Made by a program: the position numbers and the translations under genes
Assembly: GCF_963526985.1 (NCBI RefSeq)
Contig: NZ_CAURPW010000013.1
Location: forward strand, 1 to 53,834
From: an uncultured Campylobacter sp.
GTDB lineage: Bacteria > Campylobacterota > Campylobacteria > Campylobacterales > Campylobacteraceae
DNA length: 53,834 nt
Direction of reading: 5' to 3'
Notes under the pieces: model-generated
The model's input: only the letters and a program-made list of their open reading frames with translations
What the model was told of the DNA's origin: nothing
Databases searched by the model: none
Part shown: positions 34,680 to 44,750 of the stretch, in pieces
How positions within the stretch are numbered: the stretch's first letter is position 1
How the letters are laid out: each line of letters opens with the position of its first letter

Positions 34680-35633
34680 TTGGATAAAGATTTGAAAATA
34701 GCGTTTTTTGACTCGGGTATCGGCGGGCTGAGCGTGCTCGCCGAGGCTCTGCGGCGGTTTAGCGGGGCGGAGTTTTTGTATTTTGCCGACGAGGATCACG
34801 TGCCCTACGGCACGAAAAGTAGGGCCGACATCGTGCGGCTGAGCCTTGATGCGGTGGAGTTTTTGGTCTCGCGCGGCGCGGACGCGGTCGTCGTTGCTTG
34901 CAACACCGCCACGAGCGCGGCTATCTCGGAGCTTCGCGGCGCATTTAGCGTGCCGGTGATCGGCATGGAGCCCGCCGTTAAGCTCGCTGCGGACAGCTTC
35001 GGCACGCGCCCGACGCTGCTCATAGCCACGCCGCTAACGATCGCGGGCGAAAAGCTAGCGCGCCTCGTGGGGCGGCTGGAGTGCGAGACGTGGAGCTTGC
35101 CGCTACCCCGCCTCGTGGAGTTTGCGCAGGGTTTGGAGTTTGACTCGCCTGCGGTTCGGGCGTATCTGCGGGAGGAGCTAGCTAAATTTGAGCTTGTGCG
35201 CCTCGGTTCGCTCGTGCTTGGTTGCACGCATTTTAACTATTTTAAGGACGTTTTGCGCGAGATTTTGCCGTCTCACGTGCGTATCATCGACGGCATCGAC
35301 GGCACGCTAAACCGCCTTGCAAGCGAGCTGGGCGGAAGGATAAAGCTTGTGCGCGGCGAGGATTTGCCCTCGCGGGCGGCTAAATTTGACGCCGAGGACG
35401 ACGTAAAATTTGATGCGAATTTATCGGCGCAAGCCGGCAAATTTGGCGCGGAAGGACGAAGCGCTCGCAGCGAGCAGGACGCAGGAGGGCGCAGCGAGAG
35501 CGGCGGCAAAATTTACTATCCAAACGGCAACAGCGTGGAGTATTTTTATTCAAAAAGAGCGCTAGATGCGGCGCAACTTAGACGGATAGAAATATTTTTA
35601 AAGCGGCTTGAAAAGATGCGGGAGATTGATTAA
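34680..35633 (+). CDS. murI: Glutamate racemase with a low-complexity insertion
   Basis: This 317-residue enzyme makes D-glutamate for peptidoglycan. Landmarks: FFDSGIGGLSVLAEAL, PYGTKS, the first catalytic cysteine in VVACNTATSA and the second in LVLGCTHFNY. Usual length is about 260; the excess is a stretch at about residues 238-281 rich in Ala, Asp, Glu and Gly, with KFD and KFG units, before the family C-terminus (IYYPNGNSVEYFYS). The start is TTG at 34680, or TTG at 34692 four codons later; neither has a strong ribosome site. Confidence 0.92.
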   Translation: MDKDLKIAFFDSGIGGLSVLAEALRRFSGAEFLYFADEDHVPYGTKSRADIVRLSLDAVEFLVSRGADAVVVACNTATSAAISELRGAFSVPVIGMEPAVKLAADSFGTRPTLLIATPLTIAGEKLARLVGRLECETWSLPLPRLVEFAQGLEFDSPAVRAYLREELAKFELVRLGSLVLGCTHFNYFKDVLREILPSHVRIIDGIDGTLNRLASELGGRIKLVRGEDLPSRAAKFDAEDDVKFDANLSAQAGKFGAEGRSARSEQDAGGRSESGGKIYYPNGNSVEYFYSKRALDAAQLRRIEIFLKRLEKMREID

Positions 35634-35979
35634 CGCCGCACCCTTCCGCGCGCCGTTTTACGCAATAAAAAGCGCGGTAAAAGGCAGGCTTGCGCGCAAA
35701 TTCGATGCGCGTGACGATGTAAATCGGCGTCAAAAGCTACTTAAATTTACGACAAAAAACAGCTAATCCAAAATCCATAAAAAACCAAATGTAGTTAAAT
35801 TTGCCGCTTTTAAAGCAAATCAAAAAATCGCAGCTAAAGCGGTAAATTTAAAATCTAATCGTTTAAATTTAACATTCGGCGGATTTTACGGCTCGTATCC
35901 GCCTCGCAAAATATAAAACGCCCGCCGCCTCAAACGGCTAGCCGCAAGCGTTTAAAAGAGTCGTTACGCTAGCTAAATT
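35634..35979. other. Spacer between convergent murI and the M48 gene
   Basis: No gene is supported. It is rich in TAAATTT and AAATTTA words (35740-35930). No standard terminator is clear. Confidence 0.5.
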
Positions 35980-36786
35980 TTACTTTTTGGCTTGCATATA
36001 TACCGGCTCTAGCTTGGCTGCGACCTCGCGCAGATCGGCTATACGGCTCTCGTTTGAGGGGTGGGTGCTTAGTATCTCCGGCACGCTACCGCCGCTTTTT
36101 TTAGACATTTTTACCCAGACGTTTACCGCCTCTTTAGGATCGTAGCCCGCGCGCGCCATCAGCTCCGTGCCGATGTGGTCGGCCTCGCGCTCGTGAGAGC
36201 GAGAAAACGGTAGCGAGATGGTGTACTGAGCGGCCATATTTATGGCGCCGGTAGCTAGGTCGCCTAGTCCCGCAGCTTGCGAAACGGCGAAAATTCCGAC
36301 GTTTGTGAGCATATCGGAGCTAGCTTGCTCGCGGCTATGCTCGCGCAATGCGTGCGCGATCTCGTGTCCCATAACCGCCGCTAGTTCGCCGTTTGTTAGC
36401 GAGAGGTTTTTTATGATGCCGCTATAGACGACTATGCGGCCGCCCGGCATACACCACGCGTTTATTGTATTTTCGTCGATGACGTTTACTTCCCATTTCC
36501 ACTTTAGCGCGTCTTCTCTAAAGACCCCGACCTGCGCGATTAGGCGTTTGGCGACGTCTTGCACTCTTTTGGTCATCACGGGGTCGATGTTTAGCGCGCC
36601 TTTTTGACGCGCTCCGCTAAGAGTCTGCACGTAGGCTTTGGCTGCGGCTTCGTTCATCTCTTGCTCGCTGACTAGAAACATCTGGCGCCTGTTTTCGCCA
36701 AGCGCTCCGCCGCTAGTGGAGCTAGTAAAGCAGCCCGTTAGTAGAGTGGCCGCAAATATCGCGGAGAGGATAAATTTTTTCATCAT
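35980..36786 (-). CDS. M48 family zinc metalloprotease lipoprotein
   Basis: This 268-residue protein has a lipoprotein signal (LLTGC, lipidated C19), so it is anchored in the envelope facing the periplasm. The zinc site is HEIAH at 141-145, with the third ligand in HEREADHIG. The SISLPFSRSHEREAD region and WCMPGGRIVVYSGI are typical of the LoiP/YggG-like M48B group. It probably degrades damaged outer-membrane or periplasmic proteins. Two adjacent ATGs start it, with AAGGAATAAAA upstream. It has no operon partner. Confidence 0.9.
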   Translation of the reverse strand: MMKKFILSAIFAATLLTGCFTSSTSGGALGENRRQMFLVSEQEMNEAAAKAYVQTLSGARQKGALNIDPVMTKRVQDVAKRLIAQVGVFREDALKWKWEVNVIDENTINAWCMPGGRIVVYSGIIKNLSLTNGELAAVMGHEIAHALREHSREQASSDMLTNVGIFAVSQAAGLGDLATGAINMAAQYTISLPFSRSHEREADHIGTELMARAGYDPKEAVNVWVKMSKKSGGSVPEILSTHPSNESRIADLREVAAKLEPVYMQAKK

Positions 36787-37341
36787 TTTTATTCCTTTTA
36801 TAAATTTTGGGGTAATTATATATTTAAACTGCTATAAATTCGTAAATAGGCGTTTAAATTTAGCTTAAAATAGGCGTAACGATGAAAAGGTCGGCCCCGG
36901 CGGCGGATTTACCTGCTAAATTTATAAAACTTCTACGCCGATAAATTTGCGCCCAAATTTCAAGCGTCCTTGGCGCTTAGCTTACAGGCATTTTGGCAAG
37001 CGCGCCGTCTTTGCGCGTAAATTTAAGGCAAAGGCGCGCAGGCTAGATGAAAATCCGTCTGCAAAAAAATGGAAGGGTGAAAAAGCGAAAAAGGCCAAAA
37101 GCGGGGTTAGTCAAGCGCGATAAATTTACTAATTTTGCGCGCCGAATTTATATGTTCGGCCTTATCCCGCGGGTAAATTTAGCAGCCGAGATATCTAAAC
37201 CTCGCATCTGGCTAAAACGAAATTTACGTCAAAAATCGCCGCCGTGGGTAACCTCGCGGATAAGCAAGCCGGATGCAGTTAAATTTGCTCGCGTTATACG
37301 GCGGTTTTAATTTATGTTTTACGCATCGCAAAACGCCCGTG
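36787..37341. other. 555-base spacer
   Basis: An 87-codon basic frame at 37047-37310 lacks a ribosome site and its composition follows the TAAATTT word content, so I do not call it. The AT-rich stretch near 36800-36840 probably holds the M48 gene promoter. Confidence 0.45.
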
Positions 37342-38415
37342 CTAGGCGCTAAACTCTACCAGCGCTAAATATATCGCAAACGCGCTCGCCGTGATCGCCC
37401 AGTAGGCGAATATATCAAGCCCCAGCCCCTCGTTGTTCTCGTTTTTCGTGCCTTTGTAGCCGATGTTAGTTTCAAATTCTTTCAAACGCTTGTGGATGGA
37501 GCGTAGCTCGGTGATGGTCGTCCAGTTTCTTATAAATATCGACAAACTCTCGCGCACCTTGGAAAAGGCGTTTACGACTTGCATCATCACGCCTAGCGTT
37601 ATCGCGCCCGTCAGCACGCTAGGGCCTAGGGCTATGAGCGGGACGATGATCATACTTTGCGAGAAAAAGTATTTCCAAACGTCGAAATATCCGTAGTGCA
37701 AAAATAGCCTGCCGAAGTTAAATTTTATCTTTTTAAAAAGCTCTTCTAGCTTACGCGTATCGCCGTAGTTTTGCTTGTCGTCCTCGGCGTAGACGAGCTC
37801 TTTTCTAAATGCGGCTTCGACTTTTTGGTTGTTGTACTCAAGGCCGGGTAGCTTGATACCCACAAACCACGAGACGACTAGGCCTCCGGCGCTGGTAGCT
37901 ACCGCGATCCACACGAGCGAACCCGCGACGCCCTCCATAAAGGGCACTTTTACCTGCGCGCTAAGAACCCAGAGTATAGGCACGAAGGCCGCTAGCGTCA
38001 TAACCGCATCTACTACCGTAACGCCTAAGTCCTCGACTATTTTAGCAAAGCGGTAGATGTCCTCCTGGATACGTTGCGAGCTGCCCTCGACGTCGCGCGG
38101 CGTCTTTTTCCAGTAGGCGATGTAGCTAAAGGTCATAGCCTCTCGCCACCTAAACGTCCAAACTCGCGTAAAATACGATATCGCCGTACCCAGTAGCACG
38201 AAAGGAAACGCTAGCGCGGCAAAAATCTTAATCGCCGTCCAAAAGTCGTCTACTGTGTGGTTTTTGACGTCTTGCAAAATATCGTAGAAGTCCTTGTACC
38301 ATTCATTTATCGCGACCGTTAGCTGTACTTGCGCGTATGTGCAAGCCAGTATCAAAATCGCTCCCAGATGCGCCCACGCAGCCCATTTTTTGCTCGCGAA
38401 AAACGACGAAAACAT
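37342..38415 (-). CDS. sbmA: SbmA/BacA-like inner-membrane peptide transporter
   Basis: This 357-residue protein fits the SbmA/BacA family, proton-driven importers of peptides and related antibiotics without an ATPase domain. Typical patterns: NEWYKDFYDILQDV, FTRVWTFRWREAMT, the segment RIQEDIYRFAKIVEDLG and, later, NYGDTRKLEELFKKIKFNFGRLF. About six to seven membrane helices are spread over the protein. It ends in an extra C-terminal hydrophobic helix (FAYWAITASAFAIYLALVEF) that I do not recall from E. coli SbmA. A single-gene unit. Confidence 0.85.
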   Translation of the reverse strand: MFSSFFASKKWAAWAHLGAILILACTYAQVQLTVAINEWYKDFYDILQDVKNHTVDDFWTAIKIFAALAFPFVLLGTAISYFTRVWTFRWREAMTFSYIAYWKKTPRDVEGSSQRIQEDIYRFAKIVEDLGVTVVDAVMTLAAFVPILWVLSAQVKVPFMEGVAGSLVWIAVATSAGGLVVSWFVGIKLPGLEYNNQKVEAAFRKELVYAEDDKQNYGDTRKLEELFKKIKFNFGRLFLHYGYFDVWKYFFSQSMIIVPLIALGPSVLTGAITLGVMMQVVNAFSKVRESLSIFIRNWTTITELRSIHKRLKEFETNIGYKGTKNENNEGLGLDIFAYWAITASAFAIYLALVEFSA

Positions 38416-38806
38416 CGATCTGCCTTTTAAATTTAAGATTTGCTAAAAAAGTATAAATTCACTCGCCGAAGGGCAAAATCTTAGTCCGCCGCGATCGCTC
38501 TAGGCGGGTCTTGGCTAGTGCCTTGACTGCAAAAATACAAAGTAGTATAACCGCAACCGCGATTTATGAAGCATTAAATTTACCTCCGTTTTGGGGCAAA
38601 TTTAAGCCTGAGGCTGCGACACTTCGGCTTAACCTCGGGGCAATTATACTAAAAAATACGAAAATCTTCCTGATTTATCCTTTTGCGCGCGGCTTTATCC
38701 GTAGCGGCGAAATTTGAAGCAGATAAATTTGAGCTTTTGGTTAAATTTAGATCAAGGCAAAATTTGTGCGAAATGAGAGTTTAAATAGAATTTAGAAAAT
38801 AAAAGA
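38416..38806. other. Spacer between sbmA and the S-layer cluster
   Basis: No gene is supported; a 68-codon frame at 38511-38717 has no start signal. TAAATTT words are present. Confidence 0.45.
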
Positions 38807-38834
38807 GATAAACCCCGAAAGGTCGGGGTTTATC
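38795..38834 (-). terminator. Terminator of the leftmost S-layer gene
   Basis: A perfect 12-base stem (38807-38818/38823-38834) has a 4-base loop. On the coding strand it is followed by a T-rich run (CTCTTTTATTTTC). It starts 9 bases after the stop codon. Confidence 0.9.
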
Positions 38835-38843
38835 GCGGATCAA

Positions 38844-41624
38844 TTAAGCCAAAGTTAGGTTACCGTCGCCATCTGTTTTAGCTGAGCTTAAATCTACGGT
38901 GCCAGATAGCTTGACTATGTAGTCATCGCTGCTTATGACATTACCTGTCATTCCAGACTTTACTATGTATGTATCGGTTGTATTGCTATCGGGGTCTTGA
39001 TATGTAAAATACGCGACCTTTTTGTTGCCTGCAGCCTCTATGGCTTTTTGTACGTTATTAATAAAATCAAGCGACCTTGAAGATTCGTATTTAACGAGTT
39101 GAGTTTGCGATACCGTATTTGTCGAGTCGCCCATTTTGATTTTATCTCCTCTGGCAAAGTCGGTAATAGTAGCTACGTTTGACGCAGGGAATGTAGCATC
39201 ATTGCCTACTTGATTTATCTCAAATGTATCATTGCCAGCTCCGCCGGTTATTACTGAACTTGACTTACTGCCGATTCCTTTTATGATATCATCGTTTTCA
39301 CCGGCATTTACGGTATATTTTTCCGTGCTTACTAGCGTAATAGTATCCTTGCCTGCGCCGGTTATCACGGTTGAGCCTTTTGCCGTTGCGTTTAGGGTTA
39401 TATCGTTGTCTTTTGTTGCGCTGCCCTTTATAGTAGAATTTTCTACTATGTGATCTGTACCGTTAAGAGTAAATTTACCCTCTAGCGCGCTTGCGTCTAG
39501 AGTTTTTATTTTTTTGACGCTAGCATCCAATGTAAGTTCGGTTGCTATATCGCCTTTGATAGTTACGGATTTTAAAGCATCCGCCGTATCTGCGCCGGTA
39601 GCTAGCTTTATAACGTTTTTTGCGGTAGACGTTTTGGTATCGTCAGCTTTTGAGTCAATATTCAGCGTCTCTATATCTTTTACTACTATGTTTGCGGTAT
39701 TTACTAATCCTGCATGATTATCTTTTGGGTCAAATACTAAATTTAACGTATCGCTAGTATTTGTGCTGGCTTCTTTGACTGCCAATGTTAAATCACTTGT
39801 TATTTCGCTTTTTTCGATTGTTATAGTAGAGTTATTTAAAATATTAGTTACCGACTTAGCCGCACTCGCTCCGCTAGCTATAACGATATTGTTAAACCCG
39901 CTCCACTTAGACATATCTATATCGTCGCTTATAGGGGTTTTGATTTTTAACCCTTCAAAATTTCTAAGAGTTACCTTGTCGCCAGCCCCGTCTTTAGCTA
40001 TAGCTGCGGTTACGGTTACAACATCCACTCCAGCTCCACCGTCTACGGTTTGTAGTTGAGTGACGCCGGTTAAATCTACTACGTCGTTACCGCTTCCTAA
40101 TACTACGTTAGAGTTGGCTATATTGCCTATAACTAAATTTGCAAAATTTCCTGTAAATGTGCTAGCGTCGAAATTGGTTAAGTTACTTTGATCTTTTACG
40201 TCTAGAGTTAAGTCCTTAGCATCGCCTGCGACCGTAACCTTGGTAAGAGAGTTGATTTTTGTATGGTCTATTGTAAGAGTAGCCGATTTTTGCGCTTTTG
40301 CGTTTATGCTTAGCGTTTTTACTTTATTGGGAGCGCTTGCGGTTAAAGTTACCTTACCTATGTTATCTCCGGTATAAGTCATAGATAGCTCTACGTTTTC
40401 CGCATCGGTAGATATATTTTTATCGTCGTTTGTGCCGAATTTAACGTCTTTTAGGCTTATCTTGGCGGCTTTAGCTACGGTTAAACTAGCGTCTAGAGTT
40501 AAATTTGCTAAAGTTAAATCGGCTACCTCGGTTAGGACGCTTGAGCTTGCAAGGGTATTGGCTTTATTTGTTAGATTTATACTAGCCTTTGTAGCCTTAG
40601 CGGCTTTAACATAGGAAAGTTCAGTATCTGGCGTTGGAGTGCCTGCTTTAACGGTGACTTCTTTGGCTTCGTTGGCAGTTAGCTGGACTTGTTTGGTGGT
40701 ATCGATAGAAACCTTTTCTTTTGTATCCGTAGAAATAGTTACCGCGCCGATGGTTTGGATGTTTAGGTTATCTAGGCCTCTGTTTATATCGGCGGAGCCG
40801 CTAAACGCTACTTCTGATCTGATGTTTAGGTTTTCGATGTTGCTCACGCCTCTCATAGCCCCTTCTATAGCACTCATATCTACGCTATCGCTACCGCCGC
40901 CGTTTTTTTGTACGGTTAAATTTAGCGTATCTTTGCCCGCTTTGCCGTCTAGGGTATCAAGAGACGATAGAGTAGACGTCCTAGTGCCGTTGCCTACGTA
41001 GTAAACGCCGTTAAACGTATCGTCGCCGTCGGTACCTACGATATTATCCGTTTCTGCGGTTAAATTTTTATTGGTGCTAGGAGTTTGTCCGCTAGCTAGT
41101 TGGTCGACTTTTGCTTTTTGCTCTTCTAAATTTGTATCAGTCGTGCCTCTGATTATAGCTTGAAACGGCTCGTAGTCGTATGTGCCGTCGTCTCTTTGAG
41201 CGATGTCTGCTATCTTTTCGGCCATATATGCGGAAACTGCGGTTTTGTTTCTAAAGATCGCCGCAGCAACCGGAGCCGCCGCTATGGCTTCAGGAGTTTG
41301 CGCTACTTCAAAAAGCTTAACTAGGGTTTCGCCTCTTGAGTGTCCGGCTTCTAGGTGGCGTACCCATGACTCGATGCCTGCAGGATCGTCGGCATAGTCT
41401 TTACCGAGGAAATTTTTATAGATGTTTGACACAAAGCCTCTGTCGGTGTCTATCCTGCCGTTAAAGTACGACTGAACCGCCGGAGAGCGGAGCATATCGT
41501 CTGCTAGTTGAGCCTGCGTTTTGGTCGCGCCTGCCGCAAACCACGCGTTTAGACCCGCGCCTTCGGGCGCTCTGTTAAATAATGCCACGTATAGTTGGGC
41601 GACTTGCGCTTTTGTTACTGCCAT
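38844..41624 (-). CDS. S-layer protein with DUF4214 and RTX segments (copy A)
   Basis: This 926-residue surface-layer protein, probably secreted by SapDEF, has no signal peptide. Residues 1-180 hold two DUF4214-type units (YVALFNRAPEGAGLNAWF and IYKNFLGKDYADDPAGIESW), the conserved anchor shared by all copies. A long repetitive beta-rich middle, high in Thr, Ala, Asp and Lys and with no Cys, follows. RTX-like GGxGxD units occur near residues 195 and 795 (VITGGAGNDTFEI), and the C-terminus (FTYQDPDSNTTDTYIVKSG, ending GDGNLTLA) is shared in pattern. The ribosome site is AAAGGAGGCC. It is the tandem neighbour of copy B, from which it probably arose by duplication. Confidence 0.9.
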   Translation of the reverse strand: MAVTKAQVAQLYVALFNRAPEGAGLNAWFAAGATKTQAQLADDMLRSPAVQSYFNGRIDTDRGFVSNIYKNFLGKDYADDPAGIESWVRHLEAGHSRGETLVKLFEVAQTPEAIAAAPVAAAIFRNKTAVSAYMAEKIADIAQRDDGTYDYEPFQAIIRGTTDTNLEEQKAKVDQLASGQTPSTNKNLTAETDNIVGTDGDDTFNGVYYVGNGTRTSTLSSLDTLDGKAGKDTLNLTVQKNGGGSDSVDMSAIEGAMRGVSNIENLNIRSEVAFSGSADINRGLDNLNIQTIGAVTISTDTKEKVSIDTTKQVQLTANEAKEVTVKAGTPTPDTELSYVKAAKATKASINLTNKANTLASSSVLTEVADLTLANLTLDASLTVAKAAKISLKDVKFGTNDDKNISTDAENVELSMTYTGDNIGKVTLTASAPNKVKTLSINAKAQKSATLTIDHTKINSLTKVTVAGDAKDLTLDVKDQSNLTNFDASTFTGNFANLVIGNIANSNVVLGSGNDVVDLTGVTQLQTVDGGAGVDVVTVTAAIAKDGAGDKVTLRNFEGLKIKTPISDDIDMSKWSGFNNIVIASGASAAKSVTNILNNSTITIEKSEITSDLTLAVKEASTNTSDTLNLVFDPKDNHAGLVNTANIVVKDIETLNIDSKADDTKTSTAKNVIKLATGADTADALKSVTIKGDIATELTLDASVKKIKTLDASALEGKFTLNGTDHIVENSTIKGSATKDNDITLNATAKGSTVITGAGKDTITLVSTEKYTVNAGENDDIIKGIGSKSSSVITGGAGNDTFEINQVGNDATFPASNVATITDFARGDKIKMGDSTNTVSQTQLVKYESSRSLDFINNVQKAIEAAGNKKVAYFTYQDPDSNTTDTYIVKSGMTGNVISSDDYIVKLSGTVDLSSAKTDGDGNLTLA

Positions 41625-41669
41625 AAAGGCCTCCTTTAAGGTAAGTTGAATTTGGTTAATACCGGGGCG

Positions 41670-41675
41670 ATTATA
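41670..41675 (-). promoter_or_regulatory. -10 box of S-layer copy A
   Basis: The coding strand reads AATGTTATAATCGCC; TATAAT lies 45 bases before the ATG. Copy A thus has its own promoter and is not a silent cassette by this test. Confidence 0.55.
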
Positions 41676-41795
41676 ACATTAAATTTTTGATTATCGGATA
41701 ACGAGCGCAAAAAGCCCGAATTTAGCGCAGCGGGCAGAGCGTATAGCCCGCCCGCCGTAAGAAAAGAAAGAATCAAATAAGCGTAATATATAAAA

Positions 41796-44495
41796 TTATA
41801 GTATTACGTTTCCGTCTGCGTCCGTTTTAGCCGCGCTTAGGTCTTGGACTCCAGATAGCTTAGTCACGTAGTCGTCCGCCGTTACGCCGTCGTTAGCGTC
41901 TGAAGAGACAAGATACGTATTTGACTGATACGTGAAATACGCGGTCTTTGACTCGTGGTCTTTAGCCGCCGCTAGCGCTCTTGCTAGGTTGTTGGCGAAA
42001 TCTAGCGAGCCGTCGGCCTCGTATTTGTGGATGGAGTTTTTATTGGCTACGGTATTTCCTAGATGTAGCTTGTCGCCTCTAGAAAAATCGGTAACCGAGC
42101 TTAGACGATCCGCGCCGAACGTTCCCGCACCGGTACCTAGCTTGTTTACGTTAAACGTATCGTTGCCCGCACCTCCCGTTACGCTGGTGCCGCTTAGCGC
42201 GTCAAATGTGATCTTATCGTCGGCTAGGCCGCCTTTTATCGTGCCTGCGGCGTCCATCTTGCCCGTGGAGTCAAAGGTAAATTTGCCCTTTAGCGCGCTT
42301 GCGTCTACGGTTTTTAGTTTTAGATGGTCGTTTATCTTTAGCTCGGTGTTGCCGTCGCCTTTGACGTTTATCGTCGTTAGTTTAGCCTTATCCGCCGCAC
42401 TAGCTTTTAAATTTATAACGTTTATCGCGGTTGCGGTTTTGGCGGTATCTTGATTTGAGGTTATATTTACGGTTTCTATGTAGTCTAGGACGAAATTTCC
42501 CGTATTGTTTAGTCCGGTAGTCGTCGCTTTTGGATTAAATGCTAAATTTAATACGTCGCTTTCGCCGCTTTGCGCGTCTTTGATTAGAACCGCTACGTCT
42601 GCGGTAACGGCTACGGTATCTACCGCTACGGTAGAGCCGTTAGCTAGATTTTTGATCTCGGCTCCCGCGCTAGCGCCGCCTCCTAGGACGACGGAGTTTA
42701 GGTTTGCCCATTTAGTCATATCGACCGCTCCGTCTAGCGCGTTAGTTATCTTTAAATTTTCAAAATTCGTAAGCGTTAGTTTATTTACGGTCGCTTTTGC
42801 TACGGCTGAGGTTACGGCTATCGTATCGTTGCCCGCGCCGCCGTTTATGCTCTGGACGTTTGCTACGCTATCTACCCCGACCGTATCGTCTCCGGCGCCT
42901 AAAGTAGCCGTAGAGTTTGCTACGTTTTTTAGCTTGAGGCTAGAAAATCCGCCTTCAAAAGCGCTTGAATCAAAATTCGTAAGAGCCGTTTGCGCGGAGA
43001 GATCCATGGTTAAATTTCTCATGCCGCCGTCTACTTTGACCTTGGTTAGCGACGTGATGTTGCCTACGTCTAGGCTGCCTTCTTTGCCAGCTTTGGCGTG
43101 TAAATTTAGCGTTTTTACCTTGTCGGCCGCGCTTGAAGAGAGTTTGGCCGTAGCGTGAGCGGAGTCTTGGGCGTAAGACATCGTTAGATCCACGTCTTGT
43201 TCGTCGGTTTTTATGGAGTTTGAGCCGAAATTTACGTCCGTTACGTCGATCTTTTTAGCTTTTGCCGCGACGATATCTGAGGCTAGGGCTAAATTTGCCA
43301 GCGTTAGTTCGGCTGCGTTCGTATTAGCGTAGGTTAGGGCGTTTGAGTCGCGCTTTAGGTCGATATTTACCTTTTTGATCGCTTCGCCCGTGGTTACGGT
43401 CGTAGCCCCGCCTGCTTGGAGTTTTAGGGTTTGGGCTTTAGCGACGTTTACGTTTGCGGTGCCGTTTGCCGACACGTCTACTTTAGTAGCTTCGGCGGCG
43501 TTTAGCACGACGTTTCCTTGCGACATTATCTGCGTTTCCTTCGCTTGTGCCGCGGTTAGCTCTACGTCGCCAGTGGTGTCAATCTTAACTTTGTTTGAGG
43601 TGTTAGTCTCGGTGATTTTAACTTTGTCGATAGTAGAGATGCTTAAATTTTCAAAGCCGTAGTTAAATTTGACGCCGCTTGCGTTAAATTTAACCTCCGA
43701 ATCGATATTTAAATTTTCGATTTGCTTGACGCCTTTTAGGGCGTTGGTTAGCTCCGTGTCGGTTAGTTCGGTGGAGTTCGTGTTTCTAAGCACAGTTAAA
43801 TTTAGCGTGTCTTTTCCGGCTCCGGCCTCTACTTTATCTAGCGGAGAGAGCGTTGACTTTCTATCGCCACTGCCCTGATAATACTTCGCCGTGAAAGTGT
43901 CGTCGCCTGCGGTGCCGGTTATATCATCGACTTCTTCGGTTAGGGTTTTGCTTACGCCCGCGTTTGCTAGCGCGTCTACTCTAGCCTTTTGCTCTTCTAA
44001 ATTCGTAGCGTTAGTCGTGCGGATGATCTCTTGAAACGGAGCGTAGTTATAGCCGCCGTTACCGTCGCTATCGATGTTTCCGATCTTTTGCGCCATGTAT
44101 GCGGCGATCGCGGATTTGTTTTCAAATATCCTAGCCGCCGTAGGGTCTGCGGCTCTTGCTTCTGCTGATGCGGCCACCTCAAAGAGTTTAGCCAGCGTCT
44201 CGCCTCTTGAGTGTCCGGCCTCTAGATGGCGCACCCACGCGTCTATACCGCTTGGATCCTGGGAGTAGTCTTTGCCCAGGATATTTTTGTAGATATTTTC
44301 TACGTAGCCTCTGTTAGTATCGATGCTGCCGTTAAAATACGACTGAACGGCCGGAGAGCGCAGCATATCGTCTGCTAACTGAGCCTGCGTTTTGTTCGCG
44401 CCTGCGGCGACCCATGCTCTAAGACCTGCGCCTTCGGGTGCTCTGTTAAATAATGCCACGTAAAGTTGGGCTACTTGTGCTTGCGTAATTGCCAT
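41796..44495 (-). CDS. S-layer protein with DUF4214 and RTX segments (copy B)
   Basis: This 899-residue protein has the same plan as copy A: two DUF4214-type units in residues 1-180, a long repetitive beta-rich middle without cysteine, and RTX units (DDITGTAGDDTF, LGAGDDTVGV, INGGAGNDTIAV and VTGGAGNDTFNV). The C-terminus reads TAYFTYQSNTYLV to DADGNVIL. The 5' ends of A and B share a 23-base exact run at codons 15-22 and high identity beyond, whereas the middles differ much more. It is divergent from sapC across 255 bases. The ribosome site is TTAAGGAGCCGAC. Confidence 0.9.
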   Translation of the reverse strand: MAITQAQVAQLYVALFNRAPEGAGLRAWVAAGANKTQAQLADDMLRSPAVQSYFNGSIDTNRGYVENIYKNILGKDYSQDPSGIDAWVRHLEAGHSRGETLAKLFEVAASAEARAADPTAARIFENKSAIAAYMAQKIGNIDSDGNGGYNYAPFQEIIRTTNATNLEEQKARVDALANAGVSKTLTEEVDDITGTAGDDTFTAKYYQGSGDRKSTLSPLDKVEAGAGKDTLNLTVLRNTNSTELTDTELTNALKGVKQIENLNIDSEVKFNASGVKFNYGFENLSISTIDKVKITETNTSNKVKIDTTGDVELTAAQAKETQIMSQGNVVLNAAEATKVDVSANGTANVNVAKAQTLKLQAGGATTVTTGEAIKKVNIDLKRDSNALTYANTNAAELTLANLALASDIVAAKAKKIDVTDVNFGSNSIKTDEQDVDLTMSYAQDSAHATAKLSSSAADKVKTLNLHAKAGKEGSLDVGNITSLTKVKVDGGMRNLTMDLSAQTALTNFDSSAFEGGFSSLKLKNVANSTATLGAGDDTVGVDSVANVQSINGGAGNDTIAVTSAVAKATVNKLTLTNFENLKITNALDGAVDMTKWANLNSVVLGGGASAGAEIKNLANGSTVAVDTVAVTADVAVLIKDAQSGESDVLNLAFNPKATTTGLNNTGNFVLDYIETVNITSNQDTAKTATAINVINLKASAADKAKLTTINVKGDGNTELKINDHLKLKTVDASALKGKFTFDSTGKMDAAGTIKGGLADDKITFDALSGTSVTGGAGNDTFNVNKLGTGAGTFGADRLSSVTDFSRGDKLHLGNTVANKNSIHKYEADGSLDFANNLARALAAAKDHESKTAYFTYQSNTYLVSSDANDGVTADDYVTKLSGVQDLSAAKTDADGNVIL

Positions 44496-44580
44496 GTCGG
44501 CTCCTTAAAAGTGAATTTTAGCTTAAGCGCTAACGTCTAACGAATAAATGTATCGACTATTACGCAAAGTCAATGCAACT

Positions 44581-44588
44581 ATTATAAT
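44581..44588. promoter_or_regulatory. Symmetric -10 box between copy B and sapC
   Basis: ATTATAAT (44581-44588) gives TATAAT on both strands. On the minus strand it lies 86 bases before copy B. On the plus strand it lies 163 bases before sapC, so the sap operon probably has another start nearer, for example TACAAT at 44707-44712. Confidence 0.4.
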
Positions 44589-44750
44589 AGCGATAGACTA
44601 TTCATCGTAGAAATATAAGCAATATCTATTCCAACAATGCCAAAATCTTAAAATAAAAAATTAAATACTCTGGCACTTTTTAATATTTTTTTAAGTATAA
44701 AAGGACTACAATCACATTCTTGATGTTTGAGTTACTGGTTAAGGTAAATT

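Noticed and set aside
37047..37310. 87-codon basic frame on the plus strand
   Set aside because: Composition follows TAAATTT words, no ribosome site, no partner gene.
42505..43158. 217-codon frame antisense to S-layer copy B
   Set aside because: A hydrophobic shadow produced by the Thr/Ala/Asp-rich coding strand; similar antisense frames appear opposite all three S-layer genes.
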